A stretch of 64,000 nt of DNA from the NCBI GenBank assembly GCA_965230185.1, contig OZ245995.1:3906001-3970000 (forward strand), read 5' to 3'. The notes beneath the pieces are model-generated. The model saw nothing but the letters and a program-made list of their open reading frames with translations, was not told the origin of the DNA and did not search any database. The position numbers and the translations under genes are program-made. Numbering within the stretch: the first letter of the stretch is position 1; every line of letters begins with the position of its first letter. This stretch comes from Motiliproteus sp965230185 (GTDB lineage: Bacteria > Pseudomonadota > Gammaproteobacteria > Pseudomonadales > Balneatricaceae). Of this stretch, positions 36,430 through 44,865 are shown in pieces.

Positions 36430-37965
36430 TTGCCCAACAGTCCCTGCGACTATGACCTGCTGATTATCGGTGGCGGTATCAACGGTGTCGGGATTGCCGC
36501 CGACGCCGCCGGACGCGGTTTAAGGGTCAGACTCTGTGAGATGGGCGATCTCGGCTCCGCAACCTCATCCCGCAGCAGCAAACTGATCCATGGCGGGCTG
36601 CGATATCTGGAGTATCGGGAGTTCGGTCTGGTCCGCAAAGCGCTCCATGAGCGGGAGATTCTGCTGCGTATCGCTCCCCATATCATCTGGCCGTTACGCT
36701 TCTGCCTGCCCCACTGTCCACAGCTGCGGCCGGCCTGGATGATCCGCGCCGGCCTGTTTCTTTACGATCACCTCAGCGGCGTTTCCAGCCTGCCGAATTC
36801 CGGTGCCGTACGCTTCGCCCCGGACGGTCCGCTGCAGCCCCGGTATGTGCGCGGTTTCGAGTACTCCGACGCCTGGGTCGATGATGCCAGGCTGGTCATC
36901 CTCAACGCCCTGGCGGCCCGGCAGCGGGGCGCCACCATCAGCCCCCGCTGCCGGGTGGTCGGTGCCCGCCGCAGGGAGGACTGCTGGCAGGTGGATCTTT
37001 GCCGGGGCGATGAGCCGAAGACCGAGCAGGTCAGCTGTCGAGCGCTGGTCAACGCCACTGGCCCCTGGGTCGGCGAGACCTTCGGGCATATCGACGGCCA
37101 GTCATCACCGGCCCGGATCCGCACCGTTAAGGGCAGTCATATCGTGGTTCCACGCATCGACGACAGCTCCCGCGCCTGGATTCTGCAGAATACAGATCGC
37201 CGCATCATCTTTGTGCTGCCGTTCGAGGAACAGTTTTCGCTGATCGGCACCACCGACATCGAGCATCAGGGCGATCCCGGGGCAGCGGCCATCTCCGAAA
37301 CCGAGACCGATTACCTGCTGGCAGCCTGCAACCGCTATTTCAGACGCGGCCTGAGCCGGGCCAGTATCCTCTACAGCTTTGCCGGGGTACGCCCGTTAGT
37401 GGATGAGCCGGATAAACCGCCCCAGGCGCTGGGTCGGGATTACCGTCTGGAGCTGAATGACGGTGACGGACAAGCGCCGCTGCTTTCGGTATTCGGCGGC
37501 AAGATAACCACCTACCGGGTGCTGGCCGAAGCGGCGCTGGCGCAGCTGAGCCGTTACTTTCCGGCCATGGGTCCCTGCCAGACGATCACCACCCCGCTGC
37601 CGGGAGGAGACTTCAGCACGCCTTCAGAACTGGCCGACGATTATCGCCGGCGCTACCCCTGGCTGGCGGAAGATCTGCTGCAGCGGCTGATTCGCAGTTA
37701 CGGCACCCTGTCCACCGAGATCCTGGGCGATGCCGGCAGTCAGCAGCAGCTGGGGCATGACTTCGGTGCCGGGCTCTATGAACGGGAAGTCCGCTATCTG
37801 ATCGAACGGGAGTGGGCACAAACGACCGAAGATATCCTCTGGCGGCGCAGCAAGCGGGGATTGTTTGTGACCGACCGGGAGCGACAGCAGCTTGAGCAAT
37901 ACCTGCAGCGCTACCGACCTCAACAGCCACCGGCCAGGGCCGCATCGGCCGATTCCGGACACTGA
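36430..37965 (+). CDS. glpD: Aerobic glycerol-3-phosphate dehydrogenase
   Basis: A 511-residue FAD enzyme that oxidises glycerol-3-phosphate to dihydroxyacetone phosphate and passes electrons to quinone at the inner membrane. The FAD fold is LLIIGGGINGVGIAADAAGRG (near 9-29), followed by TSSRSSKLIHGGLRYLEYREF, the GlpD fingerprint. The LVDEPDKPPQ and FGGKITTYRVLAE blocks are also typical. The start codon is TTG at 36430 with GAGGAG about 10 bases upstream. No glpF, glpK or glpR is adjacent. It ends 12 bases from the convergent LysR gene. Confidence 0.93.
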   Translation: MPNSPCDYDLLIIGGGINGVGIAADAAGRGLRVRLCEMGDLGSATSSRSSKLIHGGLRYLEYREFGLVRKALHEREILLRIAPHIIWPLRFCLPHCPQLRPAWMIRAGLFLYDHLSGVSSLPNSGAVRFAPDGPLQPRYVRGFEYSDAWVDDARLVILNALAARQRGATISPRCRVVGARRREDCWQVDLCRGDEPKTEQVSCRALVNATGPWVGETFGHIDGQSSPARIRTVKGSHIVVPRIDDSSRAWILQNTDRRIIFVLPFEEQFSLIGTTDIEHQGDPGAAAISETETDYLLAACNRYFRRGLSRASILYSFAGVRPLVDEPDKPPQALGRDYRLELNDGDGQAPLLSVFGGKITTYRVLAEAALAQLSRYFPAMGPCQTITTPLPGGDFSTPSELADDYRRRYPWLAEDLLQRLIRSYGTLSTEILGDAGSQQQLGHDFGAGLYEREVRYLIEREWAQTTEDILWRRSKRGLFVTDRERQQLEQYLQRYRPQQPPARAASADSGH

Positions 37966-37977
37966 AGAATCGGGCGG

Positions 37978-38856
37978 TTACACCCCCTGCCCCGCGCTTC
38001 GATCGGATCCGGCGGCCATCTGTAAACAACCACTGATCCTGTCCCGCATAGTCGCTTCCATCTGTGACGAACAGATCATATTCATCCTGAGAATTGAGTT
38101 GCTGGCCAGCCTCTGCTCCGACAGTGAGCGGATTTCGCCGGGCGTGATCAGCGATTCTGGCAGCAGCGCCGTCGCAAACCCGGCCCTGACCGCCGCCGCG
38201 ACATTGTCCAGAACCGTGCTGCCAAACACTTTTCGGTGACGAATACCGGTCCGCTTCAGCTGGTCGATGGCCAGGTCCCGGACGATACAGTTGTCCTCAT
38301 GCAGAGCCACCGGCAACGGATCCAGATCCTCCAGCCTGACACCGACAGGAGCGGCCCAGATCAGCCGTTCCGTCCACAGCAGTTGTTCATCACCGGAGTC
38401 AGGCTCTCCTGCGACGATCGCCACGTCCAGTTCACCGGCCGCCAGCTGCCGGCGCAGGTTTCGACTGCGGTCGCAGTGAACTCGGGCCTCAAGATTGGGC
38501 AGCTCCCTGATCAGGATCGGCATAAAGGATTCGAGAAAATCCTGAGCATAATCGGTGGGAATACCGAAGCTGATACGACCACAGATCTCCCGTTCGGCCA
38601 GCGCCGACAGCGTCTCTCTGTTCAGGCGGATAAACTGTTCGGAATAGCCCAGCAGGGTCTGTCCCGCTTCGGTCAGTCGAATCCCCTGGTTACTGCGTTC
38701 CATCAGCCGCACATCCAGCTGCTGCTCAAGCCGTTTCATCTGCATGCTGACCGCAGCGTGGGAGCGACAGACCGATTGCGCCGCCTTTTTCAGTTCTCCG
38801 TACTCAACGACCGCGGCAAAGGTGCGCAGCAGTTCAAGATCCAGTAACGGGTCCAT
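37978..38856 (-). CDS. LysR family transcriptional regulator
   Basis: A 292-residue LysR protein with an N-terminal HTH (LDLELLRTFAAVVEYGELKKAA, SHAAVSMQMKRLEQQL) and a typical effector domain (GRISFGIPTDYAQDFLES...). The ATG at 38856 has GAGG 8 bases before it. It is divergent from an alcohol-dehydrogenase-like gene and an enolase-superfamily gene, with a dyad in between, and probably controls them. Confidence 0.9.
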   Translation of the reverse strand: MDPLLDLELLRTFAAVVEYGELKKAAQSVCRSHAAVSMQMKRLEQQLDVRLMERSNQGIRLTEAGQTLLGYSEQFIRLNRETLSALAEREICGRISFGIPTDYAQDFLESFMPILIRELPNLEARVHCDRSRNLRRQLAAGELDVAIVAGEPDSGDEQLLWTERLIWAAPVGVRLEDLDPLPVALHEDNCIVRDLAIDQLKRTGIRHRKVFGSTVLDNVAAAVRAGFATALLPESLITPGEIRSLSEQRLASNSILRMNMICSSQMEATMRDRISGCLQMAAGSDRSAGQGV

Positions 38857-38936
38857 ACTCAACCTCTTCTTCTTTTCGCTCTTCGCTGTTCTTCTGAACG
38901 GCCTGACTCACAGGTCCTGTCAGAAGCTAAGCTGCA

Positions 38937-38971
38937 AACAACCATTATTCAGATAAACTGAACAGGTTGTT
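38937..38971. promoter_or_regulatory. Long dyad between LysR gene and oxidoreductase gene
   Basis: Inverted repeat AACAACC (38937-38943) with GGTTGTT (38965-38971), nested with TTCAG/CTGAA closer to the centre. It sits about 80 bases upstream of the LysR ATG and about 125 bases before the oxidoreductase ATG, where a LysR operator would be expected. Confidence 0.55.
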
Positions 38972-39096
38972 AAGGTTATTTCGTTTGATTGATGTTTGCA
39001 ATTTTCTTAAGTTAGCAGTCAGCGCCCGATCCGACTGAGTCAAGCGGGTAAACAACCGCTTCCAGAGCAGTATCAGACTGCAAGGAGAGTTACGAA

Positions 39097-40203
39097 ATGC
39101 ACAAAGAGTTGCCCGAAACCATGACAGCAGTCGTTCTGACGGGGCATGGCGGAATCGACAAACTGGAGTATCGGGACGACCTGCCGGTACCGGTGCCAGC
39201 GGCGGACGAGGTGCTGATACGGGTGGGGGCTTCTGCGGTAAATAACACCGATATCAACACCCGCACCGGCTGGTACTCGAAAGCGGTTGAGACTGATACC
39301 GGAGCGGGCGGCCTGGCCGGGTTCGACAGTGTTCATGAGGCGGATGCCAGTTGGTCGGGCGTTCCCCTGACCTTTCCCCGTATCCAGGGTGCCGACTGTT
39401 GCGGAGAGATTGTCGCCGTCGGCTCGGCGGTTGATCGCGATCGGATTGGCGAGCGGGTGCTGGTTCGCAACCTGCAGCAACTCTCGGGCGAACAGCAGCC
39501 TTGGCAGTGCATCACCTGGGGCTCGGAGTGCGACGGCGGCTTTGCCCAGTATGCCAGTGCCCGTTCTGATGAGGCTTTCAGAATAGAGAGCCCACTCAGC
39601 GATGTGGAGCTGGCTTCCTTCCCCTGCGCTTATTCCACAGCGGAAAATATGATTGAACGGGCCGGCGTTACGGCAGAGGACAGAGTGCTGATCACCGGCG
39701 CATCCGGCGGCGTCGGAGCGGCAGCGGTACAACTGGCGAAACGCCGGGGCGCTCAGGTAATCGGAGTCTCGGGCGCTGCAAAACGGCAGGCCGTCAGCGA
39801 GCTCGGCGCCGATCGGGTGCTGGTCCGCGACCGTAGTCTGCTGGCGGAACTGGGGCGGGATTCCGTGGATGTCGTGATCGACCTGGTCGCCGGCCCGGGC
39901 TGGAAGGAGCTGCCGGAACTGCTGCGGCCGGGGGGACGATATGCGGTGGCGGGGGCAATCGCCGGTCCGCTTGTGGAGCTGGACGTGCGCACACTGTATC
40001 TGAAGGATCTGAGCTTCTTCGGCTGCACCTGGCAGCCCCGCTCCGTGTTTGAGAATCTGGTCCGCTATATCGAACGCGGTGAAATTCGTCCGCTGGTGGC
40101 CGCGGAGTATCCATTGCGGGAGATCGCTCAGGCCCAGCAGGACTTTCTGGCCAAGGGCTATGTGGGCAAACTGGTGCTGGTGCCGCCGGGAGAGCAGGCA
40201 TGA
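39097..40203 (+). CDS. Zinc-independent alcohol dehydrogenase / quinone oxidoreductase-like protein (MDR family)
   Basis: A 368-residue medium-chain reductase. The GroES-like N-terminal half is followed by a Rossmann half (DRVLITGASGGVGAAAVQLAKRRGAQVIGVSG near 195-225). It may reduce or oxidise a quinone or carbonyl compound with NADP(H). An insert rich in polar residues (near 60-90) is longer than in QorA. Its stop overlaps the start of the enolase-superfamily gene by 4 bases, so both act in one pathway, probably controlled by the divergent LysR protein. Confidence 0.85.
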   Translation: MHKELPETMTAVVLTGHGGIDKLEYRDDLPVPVPAADEVLIRVGASAVNNTDINTRTGWYSKAVETDTGAGGLAGFDSVHEADASWSGVPLTFPRIQGADCCGEIVAVGSAVDRDRIGERVLVRNLQQLSGEQQPWQCITWGSECDGGFAQYASARSDEAFRIESPLSDVELASFPCAYSTAENMIERAGVTAEDRVLITGASGGVGAAAVQLAKRRGAQVIGVSGAAKRQAVSELGADRVLVRDRSLLAELGRDSVDVVIDLVAGPGWKELPELLRPGGRYAVAGAIAGPLVELDVRTLYLKDLSFFGCTWQPRSVFENLVRYIERGEIRPLVAAEYPLREIAQAQQDFLAKGYVGKLVLVPPGEQA

Positions 40204-41306
40204 AAATAACCGAGATCGCTGTTTACCAGCGCATCCTGCCGATAGCGGGAGAGCCCTATCGGATGGCGTTGCAGCAACTGACCTCGCTGGATTCCACCCT
40301 GGTGCGACTGACCACCGACAGCGGCGTGGTCGGCTATGGTGAATGCTGCCCGCTGGGGCCTGCTTATCAGCCGCAGCATGCAGGAGGCGTCAGAGCGGCG
40401 CTCGAAGAACTCGCCCCTCGGCTGCTGGGCCAGAATCCGCTCCTGATCGAGCGGGTTTATCAGCGGATGAACCAGGCCCTTTGCGGGCATCGGGACGCCA
40501 AATCGGCCATCGATATGGCGCTCTGGGATATTGCCGGCAAGGTCTACGGTGCCCGTATCAGTGATCTGCTGGGCGGCGCCGTCGCCGGGCAGATCCCCTC
40601 CTACTACGCTATCGGCCTGACCGACGCCGACCGAGCCGCCGAGATCGCCCGCCAGAAACAGCAACAGGGGTATCGACGGTTGCAACTGAAGGTGGGAGGC
40701 CGGGATCTGGCCGAGGATATCGCCGCCGTCCACAAAGTCTCGGAGGTCCTGCAGCCCGGGGTGACCCTGGCCGTCGATGCCAATCGCGGCCTGACAGGTC
40801 GCGATGCGATTCAGCTTTCACAGGCCTGCCGGGATCGGCGTTTTGTGCTGGAACAGCCCTGCATGACCTACGAACAGTGCCTGGCGATACGCCCCCATAT
40901 CCGCCACCCGCTGTATCTGGATGAGGTCATCGAAGATCTGAATACCCTGCTGCGTGCTATCGCTGACAAGGCCGCAGACGGCTTCGGTATGAAGCTCAGC
41001 CGTGTCGGCGGTATCAGTCAGATGCGAACCATCCGCGATGTCTGTGCCGCCGCCGGTCTGCCGATAACCTCCGATGACAGCTGGGGTGGAGACCTGGTCG
41101 CTTCGGCCTGCCTGCAGGTCGGGTCGACCATTCAACCACAGCTGTTTGAAGGCAGCTGGATAGCTGCTCCCTATATCGATGGTCACTATGATCCCGACAA
41201 TGGTCTGTCGGTAAAGCAGGGCCAGCTGAGACTGCCGGAAGGACCCGGACTCGGCATCGTGCCGGTTATCGCCAGCGATGAACAGCCCCGGGCGGTATTC
41301 AGCTGA
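40200..41306 (+). CDS. Enolase superfamily, mandelate racemase/muconate lactonizing type
   Basis: A 368-residue member of the MR/MLE branch. Catalytic-type residues are visible: the Lys in RLQLKVGG, metal ligands in AVDANRG, LEQPC and LDEVIED, and a later Lys in GMKLSRVGG. The HRDAKSAIDMALWDIAGK block is typical. The sequence reminds me of hydroxyproline-betaine epimerases and cis-3-hydroxyproline dehydratases, but this is uncertain. It is translationally coupled to the oxidoreductase gene. A broken copy of its N-terminal part lies about 95 bases downstream. Confidence 0.87.
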   Translation: MKITEIAVYQRILPIAGEPYRMALQQLTSLDSTLVRLTTDSGVVGYGECCPLGPAYQPQHAGGVRAALEELAPRLLGQNPLLIERVYQRMNQALCGHRDAKSAIDMALWDIAGKVYGARISDLLGGAVAGQIPSYYAIGLTDADRAAEIARQKQQQGYRRLQLKVGGRDLAEDIAAVHKVSEVLQPGVTLAVDANRGLTGRDAIQLSQACRDRRFVLEQPCMTYEQCLAIRPHIRHPLYLDEVIEDLNTLLRAIADKAADGFGMKLSRVGGISQMRTIRDVCAAAGLPITSDDSWGGDLVASACLQVGSTIQPQLFEGSWIAAPYIDGHYDPDNGLSVKQGQLRLPEGPGLGIVPVIASDEQPRAVFS

Positions 41307-41400
41307 TTTTTGCTGAGCAGCAGGGGCCTGGGCAGTATCTGAGGCACTACCGAACAATCATCGACTGATGATTGTACCAGCCAGTTCCAGCCACTGATCT

Positions 41401-41582
41401 CGTTGAATTCGACCCTGTGCGGCAGCCGGCCGCCAACGGCAACATCGTCGGCTACCTTGAATGTTGACCCGTCGTTGTATGCAAGCGGCATCAGCTCGAA
41501 ACCCTGGGAACGCCCCTATCTGCCACACCGGGACTCACTGAAGATCGGACAAGTTTATCTGCGGATGAGTCAGCTGCTTAGT
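41401..41582 (+). pseudogene. Decayed fragment of an enolase-superfamily gene
   Basis: Bases in this stretch resemble part of the intact upstream enolase-superfamily gene (its bases ~40290-40480) with small gaps and frame changes. Shared pieces include TTC-ACCCTG-TGCG, GTCGGCTA-TGAATG, and the end that encodes VYxRMxQ. In frame, the translation is broken by a stop after GYLEC. It looks like a remnant of a tandem duplicate. The alignment was done by eye. Confidence 0.5.
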
Positions 41583-41814
41583 GCCCCGGTCAATTCCCTC
41601 CTGGTTCAGCACTTCCGGTGATCGTAAGGGCTGGCCAGTACAGGCAACGGTATTTTCTTATCCAGAGATAAGTTTCAGGACTTACCGGTACAGGAAAAGA
41701 ATACCGGCAACTTCTTGATTTTAAGTCAATGCTGAGACATTCTTTTTCGACTGTCTGCTGAGTCAGAAACTCTCTGAACTGGCGAGTAGCCATCCTGGAA
41801 GGATGATATTTGAT

Positions 41815-41976
41815 ATGGAAAAGGATAAACCAATGACGCTTGTGACTCTGCGCCTCACCGGGACCAACACTGTCATGGCGTATCTGAATTTCCCGCCGGT
41901 AACCAATGCATCAGCACTGGCTGTACCAGAGCCTCCCAACAACTATGTGTCCACTTTCCTGACAGCAGGTTGTTGA
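41815..41976 (+). CDS. Small hypothetical protein, possible remnant
   Basis: A 53-residue frame starting at an ATG with GGAAGG about 16 bases before it. The sequence has no motif I know; it ends in ...STFLTAGC. It sits between the enolase pseudogene and the first cassette, just outside the attC array, and may be the last piece of the original chromosomal flank or a decayed gene. The second ATG (41833) is another possible start. Confidence 0.25.
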   Translation: MEKDKPMTLVTLRLTGTNTVMAYLNFPPVTNASALAVPEPPNNYVSTFLTAGC

Positions 41977-42001
41977 TTTATATGAAATCAAAATTGTTAA
42001 T

Positions 42002-42039
42002 GGACCTAAATGTCCACTTTAAACAGGACAATTAGGTCC
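42002..42039. other. Hairpin at the left edge of the cassette array
   Basis: A 14-bp inverted repeat with one mismatch (GGACCTAAATGTCC at 42002-42015; GGACAATTAGGTCC at 42026-42039) and a 10-base loop. It lies just before a GTTAAAG sequence (42050-42056) where the first cassette appears to begin. It could be a terminator-like structure or part of a degenerate integration site. The role is unknown. Confidence 0.5.
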
Positions 42040-42071
42040 CCTAATTTAAGTTAAAGGTATCTGCGAGCATC

Positions 42072-42482
42072 ATGGAAGACGACCACTACTTTTGTTACTC
42101 GGCAGCACTAAGAATATTTGGTGATATCGGTGACTTGGAAGAAATCACCAAAGCGATAGGCGTCCAACCTACCCATGTGCATAAAAAGGGATACAAGCGC
42201 TCTGAACGAGCCAAGCCCCGCCCGCATGATATGTGGATGTACGAACCACCCATTTCAGAGGACGAGCACCTTCACAAGCATCTAGACACACTCTGGGAAG
42301 CGGTAAAGCCAAACGTCGACGCTATCAAAGACCTAAAGAGAAATCTGACTGTAGATATCTTTTGTGGCTATCGCAGTAGTTGCGACCATGCAGGGTTCGA
42401 GATTCCTCACACCAGCCTCAAGATATTTAGTGAATTGGAGGTACCATTCAGTGTATCCGTCATCGTTGTACCGGAAGAGTGA
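42072..42482 (+). CDS. Cassette 1: DUF4279-like protein
   Basis: A 136-residue soluble protein. The start (YSAALRIFGDIGDLEEITKAIGVQPTHVHKKG) and the W-containing centre (HDMWMYEPP) fit the DUF4279 family, often found in phage, toxin or cassette contexts with no known function. It ends only 4 bases before its attC site, as usual for cassette genes. Confidence 0.75.
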   Translation: MEDDHYFCYSAALRIFGDIGDLEEITKAIGVQPTHVHKKGYKRSERAKPRPHDMWMYEPPISEDEHLHKHLDTLWEAVKPNVDAIKDLKRNLTVDIFCGYRSSCDHAGFEIPHTSLKIFSELEVPFSVSVIVVPEE

Positions 42483-42486
42483 TACC

Positions 42487-42575
42487 TTTAACAAGGCCGT
42501 TAACGACCAGCCCAGCGTCGCTGGGCTCGGACTTCCGCAGCTGAGCTGCTTCAGCCCGTTACGGCGGCGTTATAT
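42487..42575 (+). repeat. attC site 1
   Basis: Starts TTTAACAAG and ends GCGTTATAT. Inner boxes GCCGTTAACG and CCGTTACGGC are complementary with an unpaired base. Two small hairpins (CCCAGC-GTC-GCTGGG and GCAGCT-AGCTGC type) fill the centre. Confidence 0.85.
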
Positions 42576-42580
42576 TTCCT

Positions 42581-43060
42581 ATGAACAATGATTCCACTTT
42601 CAAATATTGCTGGCTTGCCAAGAACTATTGGGCTCTTTGGGGGGCCGGTTTGTTTGTCGCCCTAATGACCTGGTATTTGGTGGCATCCATAACTATTGAT
42701 ACCAACAGGTTTACCGTGACACTTGCCATGTCGGTCCTTCTTTCTGCCTGGTATTGGTTTATTGATAAGGCACATAGACATTTATATGAAGACATCGTGC
42801 TGTTTGGTTCAGGAATTAAAGTATCCAAGCGTGGGAAGCCATTTGAAATACATTGGTCAGAAATTGTTTCTATAGAAGAGTTCCCCTCTCTAAAGACATC
42901 ATCTGTCTTTAGTTACAAAAAAGTCGATCCTGATTGGGTACTTGGGTCTACGGGAGTCAGGCTGCATATGAAAAATGGTGAATATTTCCCAATATATAGA
43001 AAGATATCCAACTACAAAAAACTAATCGATATCATCAATAGCAATGTGAAAAAAATATAA
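42581..43060 (+). CDS. Cassette 2: membrane protein with PH-like cytoplasmic domain
   Basis: A 159-residue protein with two membrane helices (~16-36 and ~45-62) and a C-terminal domain that alternates beta-strand-like segments (EDIVLFGSGIKVSKRGKPFEI..., GVRLHMKNGEYFPIYRK). This layout is seen in STM3941-like and bacterial PH-domain proteins. Function unknown. Its stop codon overlaps the start of the attC site. The AT-rich codon use is unlike the genomic core. Confidence 0.7.
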   Translation: MNNDSTFKYCWLAKNYWALWGAGLFVALMTWYLVASITIDTNRFTVTLAMSVLLSAWYWFIDKAHRHLYEDIVLFGSGIKVSKRGKPFEIHWSEIVSIEEFPSLKTSSVFSYKKVDPDWVLGSTGVRLHMKNGEYFPIYRKISNYKKLIDIINSNVKKI

Positions 43061-43140
43061 CAATTCATTCAACTTCAGCCCTTCGGGCTCGGACCTCCAA
43101 ACCGCTACGCGGTTTTCCGGCCCGTTAATGAGGCGTTATG
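43056..43140 (+). repeat. attC site 2
   Basis: Starts TATAACAATTCATTCAAC and ends CCCGTTAATGAGGCGTTATG. The inner boxes ATTCATTCAAC and GTTAATGAG pair with one unpaired base. Central stems AGCCC-TTC-GGGCT and AACCGC-TAC-GCGGTT are visible. Confidence 0.85.
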
Positions 43141-43200
43141 TGCCTTGATGATTAGCCCTTGATTATCCTGCAACCAACAGTGCAGTATTCAGGGTGCAAC

Positions 43201-43395
43201 ATGGCGGTACAGGGAAGACTGCTATCTCCTCGCTCCATTTGTGGGGCTGTCTTTCCAAACTCCGTCACAGATTTGAAGTCAGCGTCACGGGCTTGGTTTT
43301 CGGTTAACTTTCGTGTTGTCAGTCACGAATTGAAGTTACGGTACCCCGTCCCAGTGGCCGTCGATATTAATCGCAAAAAAGGAAGTTCAGTGTAG
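43201..43395 (+). CDS. Cassette 3: small hypothetical protein
   Basis: A 64-residue frame from an ATG preceded by AGGGTG. The frame stays open upstream to a TTG at 43159. The protein is basic, with no membrane segment. I do not recognise it. It fills the third cassette, whose attC is interrupted by the insertion sequence, so expression may have been affected. Gene-less cassettes also exist, so this may not be coding. Confidence 0.4.
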   Translation: MAVQGRLLSPRSICGAVFPNSVTDLKSASRAWFSVNFRVVSHELKLRYPVPVAVDINRKKGSSV

Positions 43396-43403
43396 ATGAC
43401 GTC

Positions 43404-43490
43404 ACATAACAAGCATGTCAATCGGAACGCAAAAAGCTACGCTTTTTGTACCCTACGCTGGCGCTCCGGCGTCCGCTTACATTGAACTAC
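43404..43490 (+). repeat. attC site 3, left part (interrupted)
   Basis: Starts ACATAACAAGCATGTCAAT and includes hairpins GCAAAAAGC-TAC-GCTTTTTG and a GGCGC-TCC-GGCG(T)C stem; it reaches TTACATTGAAC and then meets the terminal inverted repeat of the insertion sequence. The expected right-hand CGTTA box lies beyond the element at 44836-44840. Confidence 0.75.
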
Positions 43491-43500
43491 ATGGACTCCC

Positions 43501-43735
43501 CCTTGTCTTACAAGCGCTATAATTGAGTCGTAAGGTGATCGGATTGCCGCTCTACATTCGGCCTGTTGATTGGCTTTCAGCCGTGGCCCTGATGAATTTA
43601 GCGGGAACGGGTCCTCATTCGTTAGACGGCTTCTAAAGCCCCCAGTGTAAACAGGTTTTCCCGTTCTGGTCTGAGCCTTACGTCATTCATTGCCCTTGCA
43701 ATGACCCGGTGTGTAAACCGCTAACCTTCGCTGTT
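43501..43735 (-). ncRNA. Candidate bridge RNA region of the IS1111-group element
   Basis: The non-coding end 3' of the transposase gene. In IS110-family elements a structured bridge RNA is encoded in a long non-coding end and pairs with both target and donor DNA; for the IS1111 group it lies at this right end. The stretch is too long to be a mere terminus and has several short palindromes (for example CATTGCC-CTT-GCAATG near 43689). The location is inference; no loop pairing was verified. Confidence 0.45.
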
Positions 43736-44755
43736 TCAGGCAGCGAAGGTTTTATATTCTTCACCTGTTTTCAACATCGCCCAGATGATTCTGGCATTTT
43801 TCGCCGCCAGCGCCACGGTTGCTCGCTTGTAGCCTCGTCGGGCAATCAGTTCTTTACTCCACAGACTCAGCCGGTCGGTTTTATCGGCAACATGGGACAA
43901 TACCGATCGCGTCCCATGGATTAACAACGTGCGAATGTACTTATCTCCCCGTTTGGTGATCCGACCCAGTCGTGACTTACCTCCTGTTGTGTACTGGCGC
44001 GGCACCATCCCTAACCAGGCCGTAAAGTCACGCCCACTTTTGAACTGCTGTCCACGTCCGACCGACGCAACGATAGCGCTGGCGGTTTGGGCGCCGACAC
44101 CCGGTATGGTCATGAGCAGGGCGACCAGCGGGTTGTTTCTGGCACAGATATCGAAGCACTGCTCCAGGTCATCAATCCGTTGATTGAGAATGCGCAGATG
44201 ATCATGGCAATCGTTCAACAGGGCCCGAACAATGTCCGGGAGGTCGTTTTCGGCGTCTTCCAGAATGCGAGGTAACTCCCGTTGTATCGTCCATCGGCTT
44301 TTCGGTAACACGATTCCGAACTCGGTCAGAATGCCCCGTATCTGATTGATCAGTGCGGTTTGCTCCTTAACCCAGCCCTGGCGAACCTTATGGGTTGCCA
44401 GAATGGCTTGCTGCTCTTCGCTTTTGGTCGGGACGAATCGGGTCTTTGGACGCGTAACAGCTTCGCAAATAGCCTGTGCATCGTTCAGGTCGTTCTTGGC
44501 GCCGGTACGATAAGGAATCACATACTTGGGGGCCATAATGCGTGTCGTGTGACCAAGGATACGAAACCGTCGGGCCCAGCAGTGAGCGCCGGAGCAAGCT
44601 TCCAGGCCGATTACAGAAGGCGGCAGCGACGCGATAAAGGGCAGCAGTTGTGATCGTTTAAGCGAGCGTCGAATCACAGGCTTGCCATATTTATCAATGC
44701 CATAGATACTGAAAACGGATTTGGCGAGATCAACGCCAAGGGTGTAATTGTTCAT
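43736..44755 (-). CDS. IS110-family (IS1111 group) transposase
   Basis: A 339-residue recombinase. The N-terminal RuvC-like DEDD domain begins YTLGVDLAKSVFSIYGID and continues with GLEACSGAHCWARR and KNDLNDAQAICEA. The C-terminal Tnp2 domain carries the Ser-containing block TIPGVGAQTASAIVASVG and FTAWLGMVPRQYTTGGK. All key motifs look intact. The ATG at 44755 follows GGAGG; the longer frame upstream is not needed. Confidence 0.93.
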   Translation of the reverse strand: MNNYTLGVDLAKSVFSIYGIDKYGKPVIRRSLKRSQLLPFIASLPPSVIGLEACSGAHCWARRFRILGHTTRIMAPKYVIPYRTGAKNDLNDAQAICEAVTRPKTRFVPTKSEEQQAILATHKVRQGWVKEQTALINQIRGILTEFGIVLPKSRWTIQRELPRILEDAENDLPDIVRALLNDCHDHLRILNQRIDDLEQCFDICARNNPLVALLMTIPGVGAQTASAIVASVGRGQQFKSGRDFTAWLGMVPRQYTTGGKSRLGRITKRGDKYIRTLLIHGTRSVLSHVADKTDRLSLWSKELIARRGYKRATVALAAKNARIIWAMLKTGEEYKTFAA

Positions 44756-44829
44756 TGGACACCTCCAACTGCCTACCAACATAGCCTGCAGGTAAGCGTG
44801 GCACTTCAACCCAGGGAGAGGGAGTCCAT

Positions 44830-44843
44830 TTCATTCGTTATAC
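44830..44843 (+). repeat. attC site 3, right part
   Basis: Remnant TTCATTCGTTATAC just beyond the insertion sequence, containing the terminal CGTTA box of the attC whose left part is at 43404-43490. The next cassette frame begins 23 bases later. Confidence 0.7.
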
Positions 44844-44865
44844 GGACAAAGGACACCGTGCATAA

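Larger units (their letters stand above)
43491..44829 (-). mobile_element. IS110 family, IS1111 group insertion sequence inside attC
   Basis: About 1.34 kb bounded by a 10-bp (sub)terminal inverted repeat, ATGGACTCCC at 43491-43500 and GGGAGTCCAT at 44820-44829. It encodes a DEDD-type transposase on the minus strand. About 235 bases lie after the transposase stop (right end) and about 65 before its start (left end). Terminal repeats and a long downstream non-coding end are features of the IS1111 group; an attC-targeting subset of this group is known. The exact outer boundaries may extend a few bases beyond the repeats. Confidence 0.85.

Noticed and set aside
41186..41491. Minus-strand frame spanning the end of the enolase-superfamily gene
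   Set aside because: Mostly antisense to the real gene; no motif or ribosome-binding site.
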